Part shown: positions 51,409 to 58,451 of the stretch, piece after piece | Position numbering within the stretch: the first letter of the stretch is position 1 | How the letters are laid out: the number at the start of each line of letters is the position of its first letter | Source: Pedobacter hiemivivus | Lineage (GTDB): Bacteria > Bacteroidota > Bacteroidia > Sphingobacteriales > Sphingobacteriaceae | Assembly: GCF_004331685.1 (NCBI RefSeq) | Contig: NZ_SJSM01000009.1 | Coordinates: 124,001-188,000 of the forward strand | Reading direction: 5' to 3' | Length of the DNA: 64,000 nt | The notes under the pieces: model-generated | Databases searched by the model: none | Told to the model about the DNA's origin: nothing | The model's input: only the letters and a program-made list of their open reading frames with translations | Made by a program: the position numbers and the translations under genes

Positions 51409-52545
51409 ATGAAATACACCGCATTTTGTTGTTATGGAAACCGTATTAGCTCGTTAACAAAACAGGAAATTAAAAATCCATTATCCGTCCTTGAAACGAT
51501 CTACACCCAAAGAGAGTTAAAAAGCTTCAAAGAAAACCTGTGGGATCTTTTCTCGAGCATCTACAGGGATCAACACTGGAGAAAAAAGGGCGCTGCTCAG
51601 CTTAACCGAATCTATATCGATTTAATTAGGCTGATAGATGCACTATGGTTAATCTATACTTATCACCCTCAACTTTGTACTCCAGTCCAAAACAATCAAG
51701 GGTCTATAAAAACACCGGGGTTGATGAATAATTTCAACATCCTATTTACCTGCAGGCGAAGGAACAATAAGCAAGCTCCAAGAAACACCTTAAAGTCTTT
51801 TTACAAATCCAGATCGCTATCTGCTATTAAGAAAAATATCTACAACTACTTGCAACTGGCATTAAACGCGTCTTATATGAACAGCAATAAGGATGGATAT
51901 TTCGCTTTACCAGAGTATAATGTAGTTGACGATTTTTTGAAGATTGAAGGTTTAATAGCACATGGATCTAGTATTTATAGCAACTGTTCCAAACAGAAGC
52001 CAAGAACTGGCAAGGCTGTTAAATTTGCCAAAAACCTGGATCATACCACAACACTAAGCAAAGAAGAGATCGTAAACCCAGCCTATCACGTAAGAAACAT
52101 ATACCTCCAAGACCTCAGATTTGAGCAGATATACGAGAGTATAAAAATCTGGGAGCATAGTTTTTACAATAAAGACTTTTGGGGCAAAACAGACAGCCCT
52201 GGCAATATCCTCTTTTTCACAGAATGCATAAAGCAGCTCATCGATTGTACCTGGCTAATGACGCAAACTGGCGAACTGAAAGCCGCAGATGAAAAAAAAG
52301 ACATCTCCAATAGTAAGAGAAAACAGTTCGTGGCTTTAAATAATCAAGAACTGAACCAGCCCCTCTTAGTTATAAGCAGTTTTTTTGACCATAAAAAAAT
52401 GCATGAATGGAAAATACAATTGGATGAGTGGACGGAGATCAGTTTGAGTCAAACAGCTATACCCGAAAACAAAATTAAAACATCGGAAGACCTCAACTAT
52501 CTTTTAAAATTCGTAGAGGCCTCGCACTTACTAACTTGCTTATAA
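51409..52545 (+). CDS. Unrecognised protein with four degenerate helical repeats
   Basis: A 378-residue soluble protein, rich in Lys, Asn and Tyr, without a signal peptide. Four related modules of about 65-70 residues are visible at about 16-83, 122-185, 216-285 and 310-378. Repeats 1, 3 and 4 open alike (LTKQEIKNPLSVLETIY, LSKEEIVNPAYHVRNIY, LNNQELNQPLLVISSFF). Each closes with a helix containing a (L)IDxxWLM-like or related motif (LIRLIDALWLI, CIKQLIDCTWLM). I do not recognise the family or any catalytic motif. It faces an S24-type repressor gene and ends at a bidirectional terminator. The codon use looks more A-rich than its neighbours. Confidence 0.75.
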   Translation: MKYTAFCCYGNRISSLTKQEIKNPLSVLETIYTQRELKSFKENLWDLFSSIYRDQHWRKKGAAQLNRIYIDLIRLIDALWLIYTYHPQLCTPVQNNQGSIKTPGLMNNFNILFTCRRRNNKQAPRNTLKSFYKSRSLSAIKKNIYNYLQLALNASYMNSNKDGYFALPEYNVVDDFLKIEGLIAHGSSIYSNCSKQKPRTGKAVKFAKNLDHTTTLSKEEIVNPAYHVRNIYLQDLRFEQIYESIKIWEHSFYNKDFWGKTDSPGNILFFTECIKQLIDCTWLMTQTGELKAADEKKDISNSKRKQFVALNNQELNQPLLVISSFFDHKKMHEWKIQLDEWTEISLSQTAIPENKIKTSEDLNYLLKFVEASHLLTCL

Positions 52546-52668
52546 TCTTTACCCACCTGATAAAAAAACTTACCCTCTAAAGCAAGGCTGCAGGCCGTAT
52601 ACCCCATAGCCCTATGGACGGGCGGCCCTACATCAACCTATAGAAAATCTGAACTCTTGCTGGTAAGC

Positions 52669-52705
52669 AAAAAATCCGTGCCCTTTTTGTGGACACGGAT
52701 TTTTT
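52669..52705. terminator. Bidirectional terminator between the four-repeat and oxygenase genes
   Basis: Perfect 12-bp arms 52669-52680 and 52694-52705 (AAAAAATCCGTG and its complement) with a 13-nt loop. A-run before and T-run after suit both convergent genes. Confidence 0.9.
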
Positions 52706-52710
52706 AAATG

Positions 52711-53673
52711 TTATTTCTTAAGACCGATTTCCCTTAATCGTTCATCAAGATATTCTCCTGCCGTCATGTCTGAGTATACTTTAGGATGTTCCGCATCCAC
52801 ACAAGATGGCAAACTTGTTAAATCCATATTGCTTCTTGGATGTAAAAAGAAAGGCACAGAAAACCTTGAAGTCTTCATCAATGCCAATGGCGGATTTACA
52901 ACCCTATGTGTAGTTGAACGTAGCTTATTATTGGTTAAACGTTGCAACATATCGCCTACGTTCACCACAATATCAGTATGATGCGCCTTAATTGGCAACC
53001 ACTCGTTGCTTCTAGTTAATACTTCTAAACCATCCGCACTAGCACCAATCAACAACGTTATTAAGTTAATATCTTCATGGGCACCTGCACGAACTGCATC
53101 ATCAGGCAAAGTTTCTGGATGTTCAATTGGAAAGTAGTGAATACCCCTTAATATAGAGTTCCCATTGTGAACCTCTTTATCAAAATAATCAATTGGCAAG
53201 TTTAAATAAGTGGCAATGGCCCGAAGTAAATGTTTACCATTAGCTTCCAAACGTTGATAAATCTCTCTAGTTACGGCATTAAATTCAGGAATTTCTTCCA
53301 AATATTCATTATCAGGATACTGCTCTTTTATTGGATCTTTATCCATTACCTCTTGCCCAATTTGCCAAAATTCTTTCAAATCAGCAGTCTTTGCACCCTT
53401 TGCAGTTTCTTTACCTGGACTAGTATAGCCACGTTGTCCTGCAAGCTCAACCTTTTCGTATTTCTTTTTCTGCTCGGGCGAAAGACCAAATACAGCTTGT
53501 ATATTTTGATACAGCTTATCGATCAATTCCTGACTCACCCCATGATTGGTAATCGTTACAAAACCCGAATCATTGAATGCTCTGCCTAATTCGTCAGAGA
53601 ATTTTTTACGCTGTGATTCATTTCCGTCGATGTATGAACCCAGATCTAAACAGGGAATATAAGGTGTAGACAT
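52711..53673 (-). CDS. 2-oxoglutarate/Fe(II)-dependent oxygenase, isopenicillin N synthase family
   Basis: Non-haem iron oxygenase of 320 residues. The N-terminal DIOX_N-type domain has IPCLDLGSYIDGN and SGFVTITNHGVSQELIDKLY. The jelly-roll core carries the iron ligands: His and Asp in AGAHEDINLITLLIGASADG, and the distal His in LRSTTHRVVNPP. RFSVPFFLHP includes the 2OG-binding Arg-x-Ser. The family includes synthases, hydroxylases and ring-forming enzymes; no biosynthetic cluster surrounds it, so the substrate is unknown. Transcribed alone, ending at a bidirectional terminator. Confidence 0.92.
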   Translation of the reverse strand: MSTPYIPCLDLGSYIDGNESQRKKFSDELGRAFNDSGFVTITNHGVSQELIDKLYQNIQAVFGLSPEQKKKYEKVELAGQRGYTSPGKETAKGAKTADLKEFWQIGQEVMDKDPIKEQYPDNEYLEEIPEFNAVTREIYQRLEANGKHLLRAIATYLNLPIDYFDKEVHNGNSILRGIHYFPIEHPETLPDDAVRAGAHEDINLITLLIGASADGLEVLTRSNEWLPIKAHHTDIVVNVGDMLQRLTNNKLRSTTHRVVNPPLALMKTSRFSVPFFLHPRSNMDLTSLPSCVDAEHPKVYSDMTAGEYLDERLREIGLKK

Positions 53674-53920
53674 AATCTTTAATTTATATAGCTAATAACC
53701 ACGAATTTAAGAAACTATTGTTAATAAACATTAAATCTACAAATCCTTCGTTTATAAAGAGCTGCAAATAAAAAGCTTAAGTTACCAACACCACAGCCCC
53801 TAAATTCATCAATTATCAGCTGATTGTAATTTAGTGCAGTATAATCTAATGATAAAAACTAAAAGCCTGCCCGATACGTAACTTTATGAAAGAGATGATT
53901 CTCCTTTTATTTAAACAGCC

Positions 53921-54520
53921 ATGAAGAATTTATCAATTATGATTATTGTTCTCTTATCAGCAATAGGTACAAATGCACAGTCTAAAAACCTACAGAAGGC
54001 AACTTTTGGAATGGGATGTTTCTGGTGTTCGGAAGCTTTATCCCAAAGACTTAGTGGCGTGATTAGTGTTCGATCAGGATATGAGGGGGGCAACATCGCC
54101 AATCCATCTTACGAAGAAGTTTGCACAGGAACCACCGGCCATGCTGAAGCGATAGAGGTTACTTATGATCCGCTCAAAATAAAATATGATGAGCTACTTG
54201 AGGTTTTTTGGAAAAGCCACGACCCAACCACGCTAAACCGTCAAGGTGCAGATATAGGCCCGCAATACCGTTCTGTTATATTTTATCATAATGATGAACA
54301 ACGAAAAATTGCTGAAAGCTATAAAAAAGAGTTAAATGACACCAAGGTTTTTGCTAAGCCTATAGTTACCGAAATCAGGAAAGCTGCGCCATTTTATGTA
54401 GCAGAAAATTATCATCAGGATTATTTCAACAAAAATGGGAGCGAGCCTTATTGTCGCCTGGTAATTTTACCAAAGATGGAAAAGCTAGAGAAATTATTTA
54501 AAGCGAAGTTGAAGCATTAA
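53921..54520 (+). CDS. msrA: Exported peptide-methionine (S)-S-oxide reductase MsrA
   Basis: Repairs oxidised methionine in envelope proteins. A Sec signal (MKNLSIMIIVLLSAIGTNAQ) is followed by the catalytic core: TFGMGCFWCSEALSQRL with the nucleophilic Cys, GYEGGNIANPSYEEVCTGTT, GHAEAIEVTYDP, FWKSHDPTTLNRQGADIGPQ and FYVAENYHQDYF. The length of 199 residues is normal. A TAACTTTA sequence lies about 34 nt upstream. It is followed 71 bp later by the pterin dehydratase gene on the same strand. The 247-bp region before it (53674-53920) is AT-rich with no gene visible. Confidence 0.95.
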   Translation: MKNLSIMIIVLLSAIGTNAQSKNLQKATFGMGCFWCSEALSQRLSGVISVRSGYEGGNIANPSYEEVCTGTTGHAEAIEVTYDPLKIKYDELLEVFWKSHDPTTLNRQGADIGPQYRSVIFYHNDEQRKIAESYKKELNDTKVFAKPIVTEIRKAAPFYVAENYHQDYFNKNGSEPYCRLVILPKMEKLEKLFKAKLKH

Positions 54521-54591
54521 AATAAAACTTATATATCACAACTTTGTTTCCTTATCGGATTGCAATCCCGCAGTCTGCCTAGTATACGATT

Positions 54592-54852
54592 ATGGAAAAA
54601 ATCTTGCAAAAACAATGGGAAGAAAAGGATAAAAAGCTCTATAAAGTTGTCATTTTTAAAGATTTCGAAGAAGCTTTCAGCTTTATGATTCGTGTAGCTT
54701 TTTTAGCAGAGAAACACAATCATCATCCTAAATGGACCAATGAATGGAATAAGGTAGAGATCTGGTTATCTACACATGATGCCGGAAATGTGGTTACAGA
54801 GAAAGACCGAAGCCTTGCAATGGAAATCGATAAGTTACTTGGTGTAGAATAA
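54592..54852 (+). CDS. 4a-hydroxytetrahydrobiopterin dehydratase (pterin carbinolamine dehydratase)
   Basis: Recycles the 4a-hydroxypterin formed by aromatic amino acid hydroxylases. Its 86 residues include the family signature AEKHNHHPKWTNEWNKVEIW followed by LSTHDAGNVVTEKDRSLA, covering the active-site His pair and the Asp of THD. Length is slightly short of the usual 95-110, with a trimmed N-terminus (MEKILQKQWEEKDKKLYKVV). No pterin-dependent hydroxylase is adjacent. It is on the same strand as msrA, 71 bp downstream, with a weak CAACTTTG box near 54539 that may be its own promoter. Confidence 0.92.
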   Translation: MEKILQKQWEEKDKKLYKVVIFKDFEEAFSFMIRVAFLAEKHNHHPKWTNEWNKVEIWLSTHDAGNVVTEKDRSLAMEIDKLLGVE

Positions 54853-54872
54853 ACTACACCAAGCAGAATCAA

Positions 54873-56159
54873 TTAAGGGAATTTAACCCCTCTGTACTTA
54901 CTAATATCTACGACAGGGATGCTTGAACCATACTTAGCATTGATCGCCGAAATAAAAGCATTTGCGGTTATTGCATAGCCCAGTGGAGTTAAGTGTATTC
55001 CATCCAATGAGAAAAGATTACCCTGGATAAATGCTCCACTAACCGGAATACCGTTTATATGCTTACCCGCAGCATATTCATTTAACAAAGTGTAACCATC
55101 CATAATGGCGATACCTTTTGCATTAGCTATGCTCTTAATCGTGTTGTTGTAGGAGTTGATATAATCATTTACAATAAGAACTTCCGCTTTATCCAATACA
55201 TACTGACTCGCTACAGGATTGCGTGGATCTAAACCATAAGGTATACCTCCAGTTGGCACACCTATTAAATTAGCAGAACCTAATGGCAATGTAAACAGAT
55301 CACCAACCGTAGCAGCTCTAGCTTGTCCCACACCTGGCTGAATATAAATGTCTTTTACACTGGCACCCGCAGGAGTAGCATTAACTGCCGCAAGAATTGT
55401 TTTTAAAGTAACTGTATTAAAAAATGCTGTTGAAGTTACCCCAGGAATAGTCCCTACTACACCCTTTGCCCCCGTTGAAGTCAATTTAGCGATTACGGCA
55501 TTGTACTCTGTCGCGAACACCCCCTTATCGGTCGGCGGTGCACCTGCGGCACCGGCAGTAGCATAGGCTAAGATATCGTTGTTACCTAACCAATTGCTAA
55601 AAAACGTCCAGGGTTTAGCTGTTGCAAAATCCAAATACGTTGTTGGGTTAGTTCCATACTCACCTGGCAGTAAACGCTCATAAAGTCCATTCGCATTCGC
55701 GTATCCAGCTATTCTCGCATGAGCCAATTTAATATTAGGGACACCAAAATTGTTAATCTCTCCTGTGTACTTAGTATACAGCGTTACGCCCCCCTGTGAT
55801 CCCCGAACGGCCGTGTTAGATGTTTCCGGGACAATAGTAGGCACACCATTAGTCAATGCAGTTAATTTAAGATACCCCGTTCCATTTGCTTTATCCGCAG
55901 GAAAGAAAGGTGTACTAAAACTACCACCGCCAACTGCCTTCATCTGCTCAGCGATCATCCCTGGGAAAGAATTTTGTTGTCCTTCCAGGGATAAGCCGCC
56001 GTCAGCAAAGCCCGCAGTAAGTGAATTCCCTAAGGCAATGTAACGTGTAAAATCTGCCGTTCCCTTACTTGGGGCAGGAACATCTATGGTCGGTTTGCAG
56101 GCCGCCAATCCAAGAATGGCTAATGCCAATGCACTTTTATAAAAATATGTAGAGTTCAT
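54873..56159 (-). CDS. GDSL/SGNH-type lipoprotein esterase
   Basis: A surface or periplasmic lipid esterase of 428 residues. The signal peptide ends LGLAAC (Cys21). The GDSL block appears as YIALGNSLTAGFADGG (Gly-Asn-Ser, catalytic Ser), and the C-terminal catalytic pair as LDGIHLTPLGYAI (Asp-x-x-His). FSNWLGNNDILAYA holds the block-III Gly-Asn. It starts 18 bp after the FadL-like gene on the same strand, so the two are co-transcribed. A lipase that releases fatty acids next to a fatty-acid porin makes functional sense (inference). Confidence 0.9.
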   Translation of the reverse strand: MNSTYFYKSALALAILGLAACKPTIDVPAPSKGTADFTRYIALGNSLTAGFADGGLSLEGQQNSFPGMIAEQMKAVGGGSFSTPFFPADKANGTGYLKLTALTNGVPTIVPETSNTAVRGSQGGVTLYTKYTGEINNFGVPNIKLAHARIAGYANANGLYERLLPGEYGTNPTTYLDFATAKPWTFFSNWLGNNDILAYATAGAAGAPPTDKGVFATEYNAVIAKLTSTGAKGVVGTIPGVTSTAFFNTVTLKTILAAVNATPAGASVKDIYIQPGVGQARAATVGDLFTLPLGSANLIGVPTGGIPYGLDPRNPVASQYVLDKAEVLIVNDYINSYNNTIKSIANAKGIAIMDGYTLLNEYAAGKHINGIPVSGAFIQGNLFSLDGIHLTPLGYAITANAFISAINAKYGSSIPVVDISKYRGVKFP

Positions 56160-56177
56160 GATGTTACTATTTGAAGA

Positions 56178-57383
56178 TTAGAATTTATAAGATAATGCCA
56201 CACCTGGGATATAGGCCACGGTTTTAAATGTGCCACTAAGCCCTGATTCGATATTGGTTTCGGTTCTTGACTTTAAGTTCTCGTACAAGAAAGAAAAATC
56301 AATACCAAACCTTTCTGATGGTTTTAAACCAATACCTGCGCTTAGCAGAATACGATTTGCATCAGGCACTTCTGGTGTAACATAGCCTTCCCCTACTGGA
56401 GATAATGCATATGCTGCACCTGCCCTAAGTGTTAAGAACGAAGAAGCTACATGCTGAATACCTGCTCTAAAAGTTGCCGCATCATGATAATTACGTGCTG
56501 ATATTGTAGAATTACCGTTGTTATAATAAAAAGCAAGCTCTTTATAAGTATGCCACCATATCCAGTTCACATCAAGTGCAATGGTAGTTTTTTCTGAGGG
56601 ATAAAAACCAAAACCAACAGTACTGGTAGCAGGTAGCGGCAAAGTTGCGTTAAATGAAGCTGGTAACAATGGCTGTACAGAAGAAGGTACGTTAGTGAAG
56701 ATCGCATCTCCATTCTTTACTGTTGCTGACACCTGAGAACGGTGAGTAAGACCAACCGACACTCCTGAAATTGTTTTAATAAAGATACCAGCATTCCAAC
56801 CAAAATCTTTTGCATCACCTTTGAGCTTCACAGTAGCCTGCTGCCCATTACTGGTATATGGAACTGACATTTGAAGATCTACCTTCCCTAAAGCATATAC
56901 CAAACCTCCGCCAATACCAATTTCATCTGTGATCTTTAAACTCAAAGTTGGCTGGATATAAATTGCTTGCAAATCAAGAGCGGTTACAGTAAACTTTCCT
57001 GACCAATCCTCTTTCCAGTGCATTGCCCCACCAAAGGGAGTATAAACGCCAATCCCAAATCTCAAACGACTTTCTGGAGAACCAAAAATGGCATAAGCCG
57101 CCGCTGGAGTAGGCACTTTATTTTTATTATATTCTGTAATTGAAGAACCTGCTTGATTAAAGGCCGTTTTTAGCCAAATGCCATTTATCCCAGCTTGTAC
57201 TCCATTATTTTTGAGAAAGGAAACTGCCCCGGGGTTAAAAAATACCGCAGCCTCATCTAGGGCGAGTCCGACACCAGCGCCGCCCATTGCGGTTTGTTTT
57301 TGTCCCTGGAGATTAACCTGAAATGATTGCGAGAATCCGAATACAGGAATAGCCAGGAAAAAACTTAGTAAAATCTTGTTCAT
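56178..57383 (-). CDS. OmpP1/FadL family outer membrane hydrophobic-compound porin
   Basis: A 14-stranded barrel carrying long-chain fatty acids or other hydrophobic compounds across the outer membrane. The signal ends AIPVFGFSQ. The N-terminal hatch has the family pattern GQKQTAMGGAGVGLALDEAA followed by VFFNPGAVSFL. IGVYTPFGGAMHW and strands such as TTIALDVNWIWWHTY and RFGIDFSFLYENL follow. The C-terminus is VALSYKF, with the terminal Phe needed for barrel assembly. Its 401 residues are normal. It leads an operon with the GDSL esterase. Confidence 0.93.
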   Translation of the reverse strand: MNKILLSFFLAIPVFGFSQSFQVNLQGQKQTAMGGAGVGLALDEAAVFFNPGAVSFLKNNGVQAGINGIWLKTAFNQAGSSITEYNKNKVPTPAAAYAIFGSPESRLRFGIGVYTPFGGAMHWKEDWSGKFTVTALDLQAIYIQPTLSLKITDEIGIGGGLVYALGKVDLQMSVPYTSNGQQATVKLKGDAKDFGWNAGIFIKTISGVSVGLTHRSQVSATVKNGDAIFTNVPSSVQPLLPASFNATLPLPATSTVGFGFYPSEKTTIALDVNWIWWHTYKELAFYYNNGNSTISARNYHDAATFRAGIQHVASSFLTLRAGAAYALSPVGEGYVTPEVPDANRILLSAGIGLKPSERFGIDFSFLYENLKSRTETNIESGLSGTFKTVAYIPGVALSYKF

Positions 57384-57645
57384 TGGTACTTAATTTAGGT
57401 GGATGATTGATTAGTTCTTTTTATCAAAAATTTAATGTTTTAACTTATAACAAGCTTTAATAAGTATAAGTTTTAGCTAATATATAACTATGCATGCATA
57501 ATAAAAAGAACATTTTTCATTTAAAAGTCAAAACCGCATGAAGATTATTCAGGGAAAGAATAACATGCGTACATTTGCTAACACTGTTATTATTTCCTAA
57601 AAATAGACAGCATTTTGATTGAAAAATTGATTTAACTATTAGAAT

Positions 57646-58278
57646 ATGAGCTTAATAGAAGCATTAAACTGGCGTTATGCCACAAAGAAAATGAATGGCG
57701 AGAAAGTTTCTCAAGACAAAGTTGATCAGATTCTTGCCGCAGCACGTCTTGCGCCTACATCATCTGGTTTACAGCCATTTAGAATCATTGTGGTAACCAA
57801 CCCTGAACTAAAAGAAAAAATTAAAGCTGTAGCTTATGGCCAACAGCAAATTACCGATGCATCACATGTATTGATCTTTGCTGCATGGGATAATTATACT
57901 GAAGAACGCATTAGATCCGTATTTACTTACACCAACAATGAAAGAGGTGTACCGGATTCTGCGACAGCTGATTATGTAAACACGCTAATCGGACTATATA
58001 CAAACAGAACAACTGAAGAGAATTTCCACCATGCTGCTAAACAAGCTTACATCGGTTTCGGTGTAGCCCTGGCAGAAGCTGCACTATTAAAAGTGGATGC
58101 TACTCCAATGGAAGGTTTTGAATCTGCAAAACTTGATGAGTTATTAGGTTTAAACGCTCAAGGTTTACGCAGTACAACTATCCTACCTCTTGGCTACAGG
58201 GACGAAGCTGGCGATTGGTTGGTAAACTTGAAAAAAGTTAGGACTCCTTTGGAGAACTTTGTAACTGAAATTAAGTAA
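57646..58278 (+). CDS. NAD(P)H-dependent nitroreductase family flavoprotein
   Basis: FMN-dependent oxidoreductase of the NfsB type, 210 residues. Motifs: NWRYATKKMNG (N-terminal FMN phosphate Arg), LAPTSSGLQPFRIIVV, and C-terminal LRSTTILPLGYRDEAGDW. Such enzymes reduce quinones, nitroaromatics or dihydropteridines. Its natural substrate is not evident. It is transcribed alone, ending at a strong terminator at 58296. The 262-bp gap before it (57384-57645) separates it from the divergent FadL gene and is AT-rich; I see no gene or exact TAnnTTTG box in it. Confidence 0.93.
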   Translation: MSLIEALNWRYATKKMNGEKVSQDKVDQILAAARLAPTSSGLQPFRIIVVTNPELKEKIKAVAYGQQQITDASHVLIFAAWDNYTEERIRSVFTYTNNERGVPDSATADYVNTLIGLYTNRTTEENFHHAAKQAYIGFGVALAEAALLKVDATPMEGFESAKLDELLGLNAQGLRSTTILPLGYRDEAGDWLVNLKKVRTPLENFVTEIK

Positions 58279-58295
58279 AAAACACGATTCATAAG

Positions 58296-58334
58296 AAACC
58301 GCTTCATAATCCGTTTATGAAGCGGTTTTTTTTA
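58296..58334 (+). terminator. Terminator of the nitroreductase gene
   Basis: Perfect 14-bp arms 58296-58309 and 58315-58328 (AAACCGCTTCATAA and its complement) followed by a run of T's. It is 17 bp past the stop. Confidence 0.93.
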
Positions 58335-58451
58335 TTCTTAATTTCCCCATCCCCTTTCAACTGTCAAAAAGTGTTAAAGATGCAAGCTAGTTAACCTATT
58401 CATTTCATAAATGAATATATTAGCAATATTAATTGTATACAACCATTTTTG

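Noticed and set aside
52585..52635. GC-rich stretch with short palindromes (CCATAG-CC-CTATGG, GGGCGGCCC) after the four-repeat gene, considered as a tRNA or attachment site
   Set aside because: No cloverleaf or T-loop motif can be drawn and no direct repeat flanks a candidate element; probably part of the 3' untranslated region.
58444..58451. CATTTTTG as -7 box of the MG2/plug gene
   Set aside because: First base mismatches and the box touches the ATG with no spacing, so the message would lack its start codon.
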